A DNA stretch of 64,000 nt from Candidatus Mesenet endosymbiont of Phosphuga atrata (GTDB lineage Bacteria > Pseudomonadota > Alphaproteobacteria > Rickettsiales > Anaplasmataceae). The stretch lies in NCBI RefSeq assembly GCF_964020175.1, contig NZ_OZ026541.1, positions 1-64,000 on the forward strand, read 5' to 3'. Below are positions 32,622-43,019 of the stretch, piece after piece. The notes beneath the pieces were generated by a model. The model did no database searches and was not told the DNA's origin. It worked only from the letters and a program-made list of their open reading frames with translations. Position 1 is the stretch's first letter. The number at the start of each line of letters is the position of its first letter. The position numbers were made by a program, and so were the translations under genes.

Positions 32622-32822
32622 TTAAAGACCGTATGGTATATAAAGTTTAACAATACGTGAATCAGATTTATTTAATATAGCAGTACCACGCTGGTTACGA
32701 ATTGCTCTTTTGCTCCTTTTAGTCATACCATGCCTTTTACCAGACTGAGTTGTACGTACTTTACCACTTGCTGTAAGGGAAAAACGCTTCTTTACTGATG
32801 ATTTCGTTTTCAACTTTGGCAT
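32622..32822 (-). CDS. rpmI: 50S ribosomal protein L35
   Basis: The protein is short and very basic, [20 protein letters not shown], with the ending [26 protein letters not shown]. Although the frame opens nine bases upstream with MMV, MPKLKT is the family N-terminus, so 32822 is chosen (66 aa). It is the first gene of rpmI-rplT-pheS. infC, often the first gene of this operon, is absent. Confidence 0.96.
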   Translation of the reverse strand: MPKLKTKSSVKKRFSLTASGKVRTTQSGKRHGMTKRSKRAIRNQRGTAILNKSDSRIVKLYIPYGL

Positions 32823-32875
32823 AACCATCACTTGCTAAACATAACTATAATAAATTAGATCTTTATGTTTTTTTG

Positions 32876-33340
32876 TCAAGTATTTACATCGTAAAAGTAA
32901 TCGTATTTTTCTTTTCTGCAGCTAACTGCACCTAATATATAATTAACTTCTTGATCATTATCACTTAAGGGAAGAAGACATTGCCTTCCTATAAGATGAT
33001 GACCGACAGAATCTTGAAGATCAAGATCTTCAATTATTGGCTCTCCATCTATTATTACTGAATCTAGATATTGATACAAATGCTCAACCGTAGTTGGCAC
33101 AAACGTTATATCTATATCAATATTATAAATTTCAGCAGCTTCACCTCCTAAATGTATAAAGTTGTACTTTTTTATCTCATCATCTATTTTATTAACCTTG
33201 ATAATAAAGCAGTATTGTAATATATCTTTTATTTCTTCAAATTCTATATCATCCTTTTTTGGATAATCCCTATTTTCTCTAAGTAAGTTCCAATATGAAC
33301 ATAACTTGTTTACTGCTCGTTGTTCTGTAAACTCTGCCAT
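32876..33340 (-). CDS. PAS_5-type domain protein, 154 aa
   Basis: The opening NKLCSYWNLLRENRDYPKKDDIEFEEI and the following FIIKVNKIDDEIKKYNFIHLGGEAAEIYN resemble the PAS_5 (PF07310) proteins of Alphaproteobacteria: a W-x-L-R segment, P-x-x-x-D, a hydrophobic strand, then a Y-x-x-x-G. Later LLPLSDNDQEVNYILGAVS fits the closing strands. The ligand and partner are unknown. It lies between the ribosomal operon and secA and carries no output domain. Confidence 0.6.
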   Translation of the reverse strand: MAEFTEQRAVNKLCSYWNLLRENRDYPKKDDIEFEEIKDILQYCFIIKVNKIDDEIKKYNFIHLGGEAAEIYNIDIDITFVPTTVEHLYQYLDSVIIDGEPIIEDLDLQDSVGHHLIGRQCLLPLSDNDQEVNYILGAVSCRKEKYDYFYDVNT

Positions 33341-33537
33341 ATTTAATCATCAATTAATATAAGTACCTCTTAGTAGGTTATATTCAATATATTTATTTTT
33401 TCTTACCTAGAGTGGATAATAATTATTTTTGCTCGATCAATAAGATATGTGTGCAGTATGAAAAAATGAACTATCAATTCTATACTGCAAAAACCAAGGC
33501 CTTAAATTGGATTAGTTGCAAATTTTTATTTATAATT

Positions 33538-36093
33538 TTATCCATGACAATGTTTATATTTTTTGCCTGAACCACATGGACATTTATCGTTTCTCGATGT
33601 ATATGGAAAGTCATTTATTTTACTAAATTTTTGATCTATATATTGTTGCTCATCTTTGATGTTAAAGCGTACCAGACGATGTAGAATCAATTCTTGCCAT
33701 TCATTTAACATTCTTTGCAGCATAATGAATGCTTCTTTTTTAAATTCGTTTAAAGGATCTTTTTGTCCTATTGCACGCAAATTAACACTGTGTTTTAAAT
33801 TCTCTAAAGCTAATAAGTGCTCTCTCCACAGATGATCAAGTGTCATAATCATAATTTGTTTAACTACAGTATTCCATAAATCATCTCTGTATTGGTTAAA
33901 TGATTGTTCTTTTTTACAAAAGAGCTTATCTACTTCCCCATTTACATAATCTAAGATACTGTCTTTATCTAAATCAAATTCAGAAAAATTTAGTTTTAAT
34001 CTATATATTCGACTAATTTCATCAATAATAGATTCATAACTTTCTTCATCACAATACTTATCCAAAATAATTTTATTGACAATAAAGTAGTTAATGTTCT
34101 TATACACTGAAGATATATCATTATCTTCAGTGTTTAGAATATCATTTCTTCGCTTAAATATTACCTTGCGCTGCTCATTTATAACATCATCAAACTTTAG
34201 TAATGACTTGCGTACGTCAAAATTCTTAGATTCAACTTTTCTTTGTGCTTTTTCAAGTGCGCTATTGATCCATGGATGATGTATTGCCTCATCTTTTTTA
34301 AGACCTAGTTTTTTAAGAAAAATTTTTATTTTATCTGAGCCGAATATCCTAAGTAAATCATCTTCAAGAGATAAAAAGAACTTTGATAATCCTGGATCAC
34401 CCTGTCTACCAGAACGTCCTCTTAACTGATTGTCTATACGACGACTTTCATGTCTCTCAGTTCCAATCACACATAACCCACCAGCATTAATTGCGATCTC
34501 TTTATCTTTCTCTACCTTTTGGATTATTTCTTGATCTTGATTTGGATTTTTAAGCTCTATTCTTGCTAACATTTTAGCATTTCCACCAAGTTGAATATCA
34601 GTACCACGTCCTGCCATATTAGTTGCTATTGTAATTTTTCCTGGCATTCCAGCTTGGGCAATTATATGAGCTTCTTGTTCATGATAACGCGCATTTAAAA
34701 CCGAATGCTTCAGTGAGTTTTTAGTTAAAAGCTGTGAAAGTTTCTCTGATTTTTCAATGCTTGTTGTGCCAACAAGAATGGGCTGATGGCGATTATGACA
34801 TTCAATTATAAACTTTACTACTGCATTATACTTTTCCTCTTCCGTACAATAAATTTCATCGTCTAAATCTTTTCTTTTAACAGGAGCATTTGTTGGTATT
34901 TGCATAACCTTAAGTTTATATATATCCCAAAATTCTGCTGATTCAGTTGCTGCTGTACCTGTCATTCCTGCTAATTTTTTATATAGGCGAAAGTAATTTT
35001 GAAATGTTATTGAAGCAAGAGTTTGGCTTTCATTCTGTATTTCTAGCCCTTCCTTTGCTTCCAGTGCTTGATGCAGACCGTCAGAATATCTTCTACTTTC
35101 CATCATACGCCCTGTAAATTCATCAATAATTACTACTTTGCCATTTTTAATTATATAATCTTTATCTACAGTAAATAATTTGTGGGCACGTAAAGCCTGA
35201 TCTATGTAGTGAGTTATTATTATATTACCTGCGTCATATAAAGAAGAATCTGCTGCAATTAAGTTATTAATTTTTAGCAATTCCTCTACTTTTGACATCC
35301 CATCTTCAGTTAAAAGAGCTGATCTATTTTTTTCATCTAGCTCATAATCTGAAGATTGAAGTTTAGTTGTTATTTTATCTATCTTTGTATATATCTTATT
35401 ATCTTCACTTATTGGACCAGATATGATTAAGGGAGTACGAGCTTCATCTATTAAAATCGAATCAACTTCATCTACTATAGCATAATTAAACCCTCTTTGA
35501 ACTACATCACTACGGGAAAATTTCATGTTATCACGTAGATAATCGAATCCAAGTTCATTATTTGTTGAGTAGACAATATCTTTGCTATATACAACCCTTC
35601 TTTCCTCATCAGTCATATTATGTGTTATACAACCAACAGATAAATCCAGAGCATCATATAGCCTTCTCATCCATTCTGAGTCGCGTTTTGCTAGGTAATC
35701 ATTAACAGTGACTACGTGTACTCCTTTCCCTGTTAATGAATTTAAATATGTAGCTAAAGTAGCAACTAGAGTTTTACCTTCACCAGTTTTCATCTCGGCA
35801 ATCATTCCATGATGCAGTGCTATACCACCAATTAATTGCACATCAAAATGCCGCATGCCTAAAGACCTCTTTGAGGCTTCACGCACAATTGCAAATGCTT
35901 CAATTAGCAAGTCATCTAAGGTTTTACCACCCTTTAGTTGTTCCTTAAACTCTTTTGTCTTATCAGATAGCATCTGATCTGAGAGCTTCTGAATTTCCGG
36001 CTCTAGTGAATTAATTTGCTCAACTATCTTATAGAACGACTTAACTAACCTTTGACCCGCTGATCCAAATACCTTTTGTGCAAGAGCTAGCAT
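33538..36093 (-). CDS. secA: Preprotein translocase ATPase SecA
   Basis: SecA drives proteins through SecYEG. The 851-aa protein has the Walker A block [11 protein letters not shown], Walker [14 protein letters not shown], the preprotein cross-linking domain, motif [15 protein letters not shown] and a C-terminal zinc-binding [14 protein letters not shown]. It is intact and of usual length, which matters because a second SecA-like ATPase is encoded at 59020-62883. Confidence 0.98.
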   Translation of the reverse strand: MLALAQKVFGSAGQRLVKSFYKIVEQINSLEPEIQKLSDQMLSDKTKEFKEQLKGGKTLDDLLIEAFAIVREASKRSLGMRHFDVQLIGGIALHHGMIAEMKTGEGKTLVATLATYLNSLTGKGVHVVTVNDYLAKRDSEWMRRLYDALDLSVGCITHNMTDEERRVVYSKDIVYSTNNELGFDYLRDNMKFSRSDVVQRGFNYAIVDEVDSILIDEARTPLIISGPISEDNKIYTKIDKITTKLQSSDYELDEKNRSALLTEDGMSKVEELLKINNLIAADSSLYDAGNIIITHYIDQALRAHKLFTVDKDYIIKNGKVVIIDEFTGRMMESRRYSDGLHQALEAKEGLEIQNESQTLASITFQNYFRLYKKLAGMTGTAATESAEFWDIYKLKVMQIPTNAPVKRKDLDDEIYCTEEEKYNAVVKFIIECHNRHQPILVGTTSIEKSEKLSQLLTKNSLKHSVLNARYHEQEAHIIAQAGMPGKITIATNMAGRGTDIQLGGNAKMLARIELKNPNQDQEIIQKVEKDKEIAINAGGLCVIGTERHESRRIDNQLRGRSGRQGDPGLSKFFLSLEDDLLRIFGSDKIKIFLKKLGLKKDEAIHHPWINSALEKAQRKVESKNFDVRKSLLKFDDVINEQRKVIFKRRNDILNTEDNDISSVYKNINYFIVNKIILDKYCDEESYESIIDEISRIYRLKLNFSEFDLDKDSILDYVNGEVDKLFCKKEQSFNQYRDDLWNTVVKQIMIMTLDHLWREHLLALENLKHSVNLRAIGQKDPLNEFKKEAFIMLQRMLNEWQELILHRLVRFNIKDEQQYIDQKFSKINDFPYTSRNDKCPCGSGKKYKHCHG

Positions 36094-36233
36094 AAAAACT
36101 TAAACTTTAATCAAACTTCTTTAATTATATTAACAAACTAAATAAGTAGCAATGGTTTCAGATTTAGCTATTGCAGGCTAAGATTATTATGCTAAATTTA
36201 GCAAATCTGTCTACTTAAGTTAGGAATTAAAGT

Positions 36234-37091
36234 GTGAGAAAACATAAAGCAAGAAAAATGAAAATCATGCGCAATAATTTTATCGAGAGTGAAGTATCAT
36301 CTCGTATGTTAAGTTATCGGGATCTGATATATCCACATAATTGTAGTCAGATTCCAACTATTGAATCTCCTAATAACCTAAGTGCAACTGATTTTTTAAA
36401 AGGATATACTATACTCAACTTTTGTTATTATGGTGACTATGATCCTCGCGTAGATGTTTTTATGAAACAACATGCTAAACGAAACATGAAAACTAATGCA
36501 TTAGGCATTAGAGAATTTTCTAAATGCGTTAGGCGCCGTAATATAGACTTTGATGACGCAAAAAAAATTTATGCTTTATTTGGTAGATATTTAAGTACTG
36601 AGAAACCCCATACTAGAAAAGAAAAAATAGAATACAACAAGGAATTGGATCTTTATCGTTGCCTAGTTTCCAAAGAAAAATATAGTACATCAGAAAGCTG
36701 TAGTACATTAATAAGATATAGTTTTCCAGACATGAAAGAGTGCTTTGATCAATATTATCAACCTATAAAAAATACTTCAAAAAATTTAAGGCCATTGGCA
36801 CCTTCATCTAACTCAAGTTACCTTAAACCTTTGCCTAATCCAAATCAAGATAATAATTACTCAACAATATTTATGGTAATTATTTTATTCATATTCTCTA
36901 TAATTTCGCTATTATATTGTAAACATGGAAATAAACTTTTGCATAGAAACGAAAACGCAGATAGGGATTTACCTATGAATCAACTAGGGAATAAAAAAAC
37001 GCGAAGAAGCAGCAGTATTAAATATGCTGAATCTCCATGTTTAAAACTAGCAAACTGTATTGGATCTTATGAACCAAAACGAGGTTATTAA
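36234..37091 (+). CDS. Hypothetical protein with C-terminal membrane helix, 285 aa
   Basis: The frame starts with GTG at 36234 behind a weak TAGGA site; ATGs at 36258 and 36267 are alternatives. The N-terminal 200 residues are soluble, with many Tyr, Cys and basic residues (RKCVRRRN-like basic patches, DLYRCLVSKEKYS). One clear membrane helix (STIFMVIILFIFSIISLLYC) lies near 208-228, followed by a basic Asn-rich tail. No family recognised. The topology would put either a large N-domain or the short tail in the cytosol. Confidence 0.55.
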   Translation: MRKHKARKMKIMRNNFIESEVSSRMLSYRDLIYPHNCSQIPTIESPNNLSATDFLKGYTILNFCYYGDYDPRVDVFMKQHAKRNMKTNALGIREFSKCVRRRNIDFDDAKKIYALFGRYLSTEKPHTRKEKIEYNKELDLYRCLVSKEKYSTSESCSTLIRYSFPDMKECFDQYYQPIKNTSKNLRPLAPSSNSSYLKPLPNPNQDNNYSTIFMVIILFIFSIISLLYCKHGNKLLHRNENADRDLPMNQLGNKKTRRSSSIKYAESPCLKLANCIGSYEPKRGY

Positions 37092-37099
37092 GAAGGTTT

Positions 37100-37117
37100 T
37101 TATCTAAGAGTAGATAA
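37100..37117. terminator. Short hairpin between convergent genes
   Basis: TTATCTA (37100-37106) and TAGATAA (37111-37117) pair around AGAG, with TTTT directly to the left. It could serve as a weak terminator for the gene ending at 37091 or, in reverse and with a T run, for icd. Confidence 0.35.
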
Positions 37118-37133
37118 GTTCTTTATAGAATAA

Positions 37134-38549
37134 TTAAGAGAAAAACCCTGGTTTATCATCAAAGTAATAAAGTTTTTCTAATTTTACAACATCCAAACCT
37201 TCTTTTTCAAGAGTAACCAATAATTCATTAATATCATCATTCTGGCTTGCATGAAACCTACAAGTTATTTGATCACCAACAAACTTGCTAGACTGTGGCC
37301 ATACAATTAATCCCTTAGAATATATAGTAGTAAGATTTATCCTACTTGATCCTTTGGAAAAAAGATCAGTTAACTTATCAAAATTAGCAGAATTATCCCA
37401 CCTAATTGATATATCAGCACCTACCAATTCCCTAATACTCTGTTTTGTACTTTCTTCTAAATGAAATACTTTCCTATTGGTTTGAATATTTTTACTTGCT
37501 AAAAACTCAGGTAAAAATTTTGGCTTTTGTCCCAAATTATCAATCACAGATTGTGCAAATTCAGTGGTACCAATTTTTTTGCTGCTTTTTCCCTTTTTAT
37601 AGAGATCAGCAGTATGGATGCCATCCTCAAGCGTTTTAAGCCATGCATTAGAGACTAATTGAGCTATCTCAACTTGCCCTATATGAACAAGCATTTGTAC
37701 AGCAGCATTTAAAAGCCCTGAAGGGTTTGCTATATTTTTTGCAGCAATATCAGGAGCAGACCCATGCACTGCTTCAAACATTGCGTACTCATCTCCTATA
37801 TTTGCGCTACCTGCAAGCCCTATAGAGCCAGAAATTTGAGCAACAATGTCTGATAGTATATCACCATATAAATTTTCAGTTACAATGATATCAAAAGCTT
37901 CTGGATTAGTTGCAACTTTTGCCATTCCAATATCAACAAGATAATGATCAGCTTGTATTGCTTCATAATTTTTAGCAACTTCTCTGAAGGCTTCATGAAA
38001 AATACCATCTGTCATTTTCATGATATTATCTTTTATTAAGCAAGTAACTTTTTTTCTATTGTTCTTTAGTGCATATTCAAAAGCATAATTACATATTCTC
38101 TGCGATGCAGATTTTGTGATGATTTTTGTGCATTGATAAGAATCTTCAGTCAATCTGTGTTCTACTCCTGCATATACATCTTCTTCATTCTCTCGCACCA
38201 CTACTATGTTGAAGTGACTAAATTTTGTTTCTATGACAGGATGATATGATATACACGGTCTAATATTTGCATATAACCCTAATCTTTTTCTTAAGGCAAC
38301 ATTTAAGCTTTTATGACCTTTTCCCTGCGGTGTTGTAGTTGGAGATTTTAAAAGTATTTTTGTCCTTTCAATGGACTCCCAACTACTATCAGAGATACCA
38401 GTTTTCCATTCCTTTTCATAAAGACGCTCACCAAGTTCTATACTTTCTATACTTACATCTGCTTTCGCTTCTTTTAATATGGAAAGTACAGCCTCCATAA
38501 TTTCTGGACCTATTCCATCACCATATGCTACTGTAATTGGTACTGACAT
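37134..38549 (-). CDS. icd: Isocitrate dehydrogenase
   Basis: Icd oxidises isocitrate to 2-oxoglutarate in the TCA cycle. The 471-aa chain starts ITVAYGDGIGPEIMEAVL. It carries the substrate motif SLNVALRKRLGLYANIRP, VVRENEEDVYAG, the metal-binding block TENLYGDILSDIVAQISGSIGLAGSANIG and EAVHGSAPDIAAKN. Beyond about 340 is an extra C-terminal domain found in the longer Rickettsiales/Thermus-type enzyme and absent from the E. coli type. NADP use is likely but not proven here. Confidence 0.92.
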   Translation of the reverse strand: MSVPITVAYGDGIGPEIMEAVLSILKEAKADVSIESIELGERLYEKEWKTGISDSSWESIERTKILLKSPTTTPQGKGHKSLNVALRKRLGLYANIRPCISYHPVIETKFSHFNIVVVRENEEDVYAGVEHRLTEDSYQCTKIITKSASQRICNYAFEYALKNNRKKVTCLIKDNIMKMTDGIFHEAFREVAKNYEAIQADHYLVDIGMAKVATNPEAFDIIVTENLYGDILSDIVAQISGSIGLAGSANIGDEYAMFEAVHGSAPDIAAKNIANPSGLLNAAVQMLVHIGQVEIAQLVSNAWLKTLEDGIHTADLYKKGKSSKKIGTTEFAQSVIDNLGQKPKFLPEFLASKNIQTNRKVFHLEESTKQSIRELVGADISIRWDNSANFDKLTDLFSKGSSRINLTTIYSKGLIVWPQSSKFVGDQITCRFHASQNDDINELLVTLEKEGLDVVKLEKLYYFDDKPGFFS

Positions 38550-38603
38550 TACGCTAAATTAAGAAATTATGTTTAGTCTAAATTAAAACTAAAATCGTGT
38601 AAA

Positions 38604-41081
38604 TTAATTATTTGATTCCAATACTTTTTTGATTTTCATTGTTATTTCATTTAGAGTAAAAGGTTTCGGTAAAAAATGAAACTTCTTTATATTAATGTCC
38701 TCATTTTTTAGAAAGACATCTTCAGCATATCCTGAAATAAAAATAATTTTAATATCCGGTTTAATTTTGATTGCTTCTTTTGCTATTTCCGGACCACTAA
38801 TTTCTGGCATTACTACATCAGTTACTATAATATCTATTTTGTCAATTTTCTCCTTTATAATTGCTATAGCATGCTTGCCAGAATCTGCTTCTATAACATT
38901 GTAACCTTTTTTCGTTAACGCTCTGCTACTGAAAATCCTAACTGAATCCTCATCTTCAATTAGTAAAACTGTACCACTATGATGCACATCGATTGCAGCT
39001 GTATTTTTTACTGATTCACCTTTGTAAGCTTCATTATTTTTCAATACATGTATTGCTGGCAGAAATACGCTAAATTTGCTACCAATTCCCTCTTTACTGT
39101 CAACCATAACATATCCACCTGTTTGTTTTACTATTCCATACACTGTTGATAATCCAAGACCAGTACCAGACTTTACATCTTTAGTGGAGAAAAAAGGTTC
39201 AAATATTTTCTCAATGACGGTTTTTTTAATACCACATCCATTATCGATCACTTCTATAACAATATATTCACCATGTTCTATAAGCTCTTTATCGGGTAAG
39301 AACATGTTTTGCGCTATGGTAGTTTTATGATCTATTTTTACCTTGAGCGTTCTGATAATCAATTTGCCACCTTTTTCCATAGCAGCACCAGAGTTAACGA
39401 CAAGATTAATTATTACTTGTTCTAGTTGTCCTTGATCTGCCTTTACCAGGCCATCATCTTGCTTGTAATCCAGTATAAATTCTATATTCTCCCCGATAAG
39501 CCTTTTTATCATCTGTGAAAGATCAGCTATAATACTATTCACATCAAGTATTTCAAATTGCAGAGTTTGTCTCCTTGAAAAAGCTAGAAGCTGCTTTACT
39601 AAATTTGATCCTCGTTTCGCATTTTGCTGAATTTGCATTATATCTGAGAACGATTGATCACCTCCTGTATGTCTTATTAAAAGCAAGTCACAGAAACCTA
39701 TTATTGCAGTTAAAATATTATTGAAATCATGCGCTATGCCCCCAGCTAACTGACCTATTGCTTGCATTTTTTGATAATGCTCAAACTTCATTTCCAAGTT
39801 CTTATGCTCTGTATTATCAATAAAGTAGCAAATAATAAATATATTATTATTATGAATAAATTTATTAAAATATATTTTTATATTATGGTTATTCTGTAAT
39901 TGCAGATCTTCGGTCATATTATTAATATTACTGCTTTCAAGATATTCTTTGATCTTTTTGTGATCTGTTATTGCTATCAGAGTAAAAATTGAGTCTATGT
40001 TTTGTTGTTTTGCAAATTTTAATAGTGCTTGATTTTTTTTAACAAAATTGCCTTTGCTATCACACAATGCAATAGCAACTGGTGCATTGATAAAACATGG
40101 ATTAAGTTGATAATCATCTATATTTGATGTAACTGGCGTAACTAATCCACATCTGTATCGATTATTATATTTATCATAAAATATAGCATTACTTATGTGC
40201 GCGTTAAATGGTATGCCATTGGCAGTGCATAGCGTGACTTCCCCATTTTTCATTTGTACTTTATCTTTAACTTTTGCAATAAAATCGGTAAATAAAGTAT
40301 CCTTTTTTAAATTTTCTAGTTCAAACATTCTTAAAAAACTTTTGTTAGCATATATAACAATTCCATTGGGATTAAGCCAATAAACTCCTATATCATGAGC
40401 TTCCATCAATCTTTCATATAATTGTTCTTTGCTTATTTTAGTTGCTTTTAAAACAAAATATTCTTGGGGTCTAGCTATGGGAGCAAATGATAAATTATAT
40501 ATTTCATGACACTTATCAGTAGCAACTTCTGGATTAGTACTGACAGGATCAAGAGTTAAAAGAAAATTTGATGTTTTATTGTTTTTATAAAAGGAAAAGT
40601 AAGTCTGTATAGAAGAGTTATTTCTTAGGGCTTTATAAAAAGCTTTCTGCTCCCTCTCTACAACTCCTCCCATTGTTAATATACTACTTAAATCAATGTT
40701 TTGGCCATAGGTTTTAAATCTTTCGTAAAACCTAGCATCTGCATAAATGACATTGCCATTTTTATGTATAATAAGACAAAATTCAGTGTTATGATTTAAT
40801 GCATTTGCAAACACCGCATTTTGAAATTCTACTTTATTTATTACATCTTTGTAGACTTTTATTCTAAAGATAAAAAATGCAGTAGTTACTATTATAATTA
40901 ACACATTAATTTCGATATTAAAGTGCCTGCTATATATATCAGAAAAATAAAGTATTGATATTAAAACAAGAGGAATAGACATAAGTACTAAAGTAACTAA
41001 GACTGATGTACCGTAATCCCTAAATACGAAATCTATTCTGTTTTCTTTACCACTATTATCAACGTACCTCTTATTCATCAT
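38604..41081 (-). CDS. cckA: Hybrid sensor histidine kinase CckA-like
   Basis: CckA is the hybrid kinase that phosphorylates the CtrA pathway through ChpT in Alphaproteobacteria. The 825-aa protein has two N-terminal membrane helices (about 25-70) and PAS-like regions to about 430. A HisKA domain follows with H451 in GGIAHDFNNILTAIIGF, then a HATPase domain (DNGCGI, TGLGLSTVYGIVKQTGG) and a receiver domain with phospho-acceptor D755 in IVTDVVMPEISGPE. The domain order and the H-box sequence fit CckA closely. Confidence 0.88.
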   Translation of the reverse strand: MMNKRYVDNSGKENRIDFVFRDYGTSVLVTLVLMSIPLVLISILYFSDIYSRHFNIEINVLIIIVTTAFFIFRIKVYKDVINKVEFQNAVFANALNHNTEFCLIIHKNGNVIYADARFYERFKTYGQNIDLSSILTMGGVVEREQKAFYKALRNNSSIQTYFSFYKNNKTSNFLLTLDPVSTNPEVATDKCHEIYNLSFAPIARPQEYFVLKATKISKEQLYERLMEAHDIGVYWLNPNGIVIYANKSFLRMFELENLKKDTLFTDFIAKVKDKVQMKNGEVTLCTANGIPFNAHISNAIFYDKYNNRYRCGLVTPVTSNIDDYQLNPCFINAPVAIALCDSKGNFVKKNQALLKFAKQQNIDSIFTLIAITDHKKIKEYLESSNINNMTEDLQLQNNHNIKIYFNKFIHNNNIFIICYFIDNTEHKNLEMKFEHYQKMQAIGQLAGGIAHDFNNILTAIIGFCDLLLIRHTGGDQSFSDIMQIQQNAKRGSNLVKQLLAFSRRQTLQFEILDVNSIIADLSQMIKRLIGENIEFILDYKQDDGLVKADQGQLEQVIINLVVNSGAAMEKGGKLIIRTLKVKIDHKTTIAQNMFLPDKELIEHGEYIVIEVIDNGCGIKKTVIEKIFEPFFSTKDVKSGTGLGLSTVYGIVKQTGGYVMVDSKEGIGSKFSVFLPAIHVLKNNEAYKGESVKNTAAIDVHHSGTVLLIEDEDSVRIFSSRALTKKGYNVIEADSGKHAIAIIKEKIDKIDIIVTDVVMPEISGPEIAKEAIKIKPDIKIIFISGYAEDVFLKNEDINIKKFHFLPKPFTLNEITMKIKKVLESNN

Positions 41082-41140
41082 ATATTTTATTTATACTCAT
41101 TAATACAAATCTAGTTATTTTAAATGCCTAAAAACTGCTT

Positions 41141-41938
41141 TTATATTTCTATAACAAGGCCATCATACGCTGCTTTAATTTTTGGTGTTGTTTTAAGTTC
41201 GTTGTTAATTTTATAATAATCAATATAATGACTCATATGAGTGAGTATCACCTGTTTTGTATTTAACTGCTCAACCCAATTAAGACATAAATCAAGATGA
41301 GCATGGGCAGTAGCTTCTTGATATCCTATGCATCCCAGTATTAAGGTTAAGTTTTTCTTGCTTTTTAGTATTTCCCAAGACTTTTGTGGAAACTCTTTCA
41401 CGTCAGTACAATATGCAACTAGATCATTAAAAATAAAACCAGTAGATATTATATTTCCATGAACTTGTGGAAAAGCAACTATTTTACAGCTTCCTATTTC
41501 CCATTCTTTATAATAGTCAATCCTATTAATAGTAAGATAATGACATTTATTCCATGGATTACTTGGAGTATTGGGAATGAAAAGTTGAGGATAACTAGAT
41601 ATTACACTAGTTAAAGTGTTTATACTTCCGTATACTGGCATAGTTTTTTGCTCTCCTTTTGGTTCTATTGCAGATAGTTCAGTTATGCCTGCGCAGTGAT
41701 CAGCATGAGGATGAGTATATATCACTGCATCTATGCTACCTATCTGATTTGCAATTGCCTGCATTTTAAAATCAGGAGATGAGTCTATGAGTATAGTAGT
41801 TCCTTCATGTTCAATTAGAGCTGACGTACGTGTTCTTTTATTTTTACTATCAGATAAAGCTGATTTACAAATATCACACTTGCATCCAATTGTTGGAATA
41901 CCAACGGAAGGACCACACCCTAATATAGTAATTTTCAT
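41141..41938 (-). CDS. MBL-fold metallohydrolase (PhnP/RNase Z-like)
   Basis: A 265-aa metallo-beta-lactamase fold protein. It has ILGCGPSVGIPTIGC at the start, four cysteines near residues 19-24 (CKCDIC) that may bind zinc as in PhnP, and the metal motif THPHADHCAG with H76, H78, D80 and H81. A later ILTHMSH completes the site. PhnP-type enzymes are phosphodiesterases on cyclic ribose phosphates; no phn genes are near, so the substrate is open. Confidence 0.8.
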   Translation of the reverse strand: MKITILGCGPSVGIPTIGCKCDICKSALSDSKNKRTRTSALIEHEGTTILIDSSPDFKMQAIANQIGSIDAVIYTHPHADHCAGITELSAIEPKGEQKTMPVYGSINTLTSVISSYPQLFIPNTPSNPWNKCHYLTINRIDYYKEWEIGSCKIVAFPQVHGNIISTGFIFNDLVAYCTDVKEFPQKSWEILKSKKNLTLILGCIGYQEATAHAHLDLCLNWVEQLNTKQVILTHMSHYIDYYKINNELKTTPKIKAAYDGLVIEI

Positions 41939-42007
41939 AAATATTATCTGTTAATAAAGCTACTTCAAGTTTAGCCCTTTTCTTATTTTTATACAGCTTT
42001 ATTTATA

Positions 42008-42036
42008 TTGATATTGTAAACTTACTAACCTATAAT
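42008..42036 (+). promoter_or_regulatory. Promoter of rpsP
   Basis: TTGATA (42008-42013) and TATAAT (42031-42036) are separated by exactly 17 bases, a near-consensus sigma-70 promoter. It lies 33 bases upstream of the rpsP start and points towards it. Confidence 0.6.
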
Positions 42037-42069
42037 GAATCAAAAGTTAGTTAATAAAACAGTTATATT

Positions 42070-42327
42070 ATGGCAGTAAAGATAAGATTAGCAAGGCATG
42101 GAGCTAAAAAACGTCCTTTTTATAGAATTGTTGTTGCTGATGCAAGAGCACCAAGAGATGGTTCTTTTATAGAGAGATTAGGACATTATGATCCAATGTT
42201 ATCTGAAGATAATAAGGAGCGTGTAAAGGTAAAAAGTATTGATAGATTAAAGTATTGGTTGAGTGTTGGTGCGCAAGCAACTGAAAAAATTCAGTGGTTT
42301 ATAAAAAAAGGGCTAATTGAGATTTGA
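42070..42327 (+). CDS. rpsP: 30S ribosomal protein S16
   Basis: The 85-aa protein begins [31 protein letters not shown]-like (conserved family N-terminus, residues 1-31) and then [11 protein letters not shown]. It binds 16S rRNA and stabilises the small-subunit body. The genes that often follow (rimM, trmD, rplS) are not here, and the gene is monocistronic with its own promoter. Confidence 0.97.
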   Translation: MAVKIRLARHGAKKRPFYRIVVADARAPRDGSFIERLGHYDPMLSEDNKERVKVKSIDRLKYWLSVGAQATEKIQWFIKKGLIEI

Positions 42328-42469
42328 TTTAAGAGCTTATACTATATAATAGTCTTTTAAAAAGGATTGCTTAATAAAGATATAAATTTTCTCTTATAGA
42401 TTTTTAAATTTTAAGTATAGCTGTAACATCCTAATAGTAGTTACAAGCTTAATCTTCAATTATACAAAA

Positions 42470-42970
42470 TTACTTACCTGTGATATACTTGATTTCTCTT
42501 TCAACAATTTCCTTAGTAATATTATGTAGGTGACTATTTAACCATTCTTTTAACTGAGGCTCCAAAAGTTTAATTGCAAGTTCCTCAAGAGTGAGGCTAT
42601 ATCCCTTAGACAATTCACGTGTTTTATGTACTTTTTCAACTAAATGTTGAATCTCTGCAGATGTAGCATCGATATTTTCTTTTGAAAGAAGGCTTCTATT
42701 TTCTTGTTCTCGTATGCTTCTATCTTCTGTATTTGCAATATCTATAAGTGGCTCAGAAGCATCATTTGAAGTTTCAAACTCTTCATTCTCTTCTTCAAAA
42801 TCTAAAGATTCATCATCATCTTCATCATTATCATATTGAAGATGCGGTATTTCGTCATCTAATTTTTGGCTTATTATAGAAGATTTATTGTAACCATTAT
42901 TATGCATCACTTTTTTAATATCTTCCAGTACATCCCTAGCAGATTGTTGATCATTTTTATCGTGCATCAT
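42470..42970 (-). CDS. DUF2497/PopZ-like protein
   Basis: The 166-aa protein is very acidic in the middle (NDEDDDESLDFEEENEEFE). It ends in the conserved PopZ/DUF2497 helix block LEELAIKLLEPQLKEWLNSHL, then ITKEIVEREIKYI. In Caulobacter PopZ self-assembles at the pole and anchors chromosome origin and signalling proteins; its central part is likewise acidic and disordered. A short N-terminal helix (ARDVLEDIKKVM) fits the client-binding helix. The function in Wolbachia is inferred. tolC follows on the same strand after 50 bases. Confidence 0.75.
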   Translation of the reverse strand: MMHDKNDQQSARDVLEDIKKVMHNNGYNKSSIISQKLDDEIPHLQYDNDEDDDESLDFEEENEEFETSNDASEPLIDIANTEDRSIREQENRSLLSKENIDATSAEIQHLVEKVHKTRELSKGYSLTLEELAIKLLEPQLKEWLNSHLHNITKEIVEREIKYITGK

Positions 42971-43019
42971 AAGTAAAATACCTTATTGGATATAATACCT
43001 ATATGATAAACAATATTTG

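Noticed and set aside
33452-33489. Inverted repeat TGCAGTAT/ATACTGCA downstream of secA
   Set aside because: The 22-base loop and lack of a T run make it a poor terminator; such short repeats are expected by chance in AT-rich DNA.
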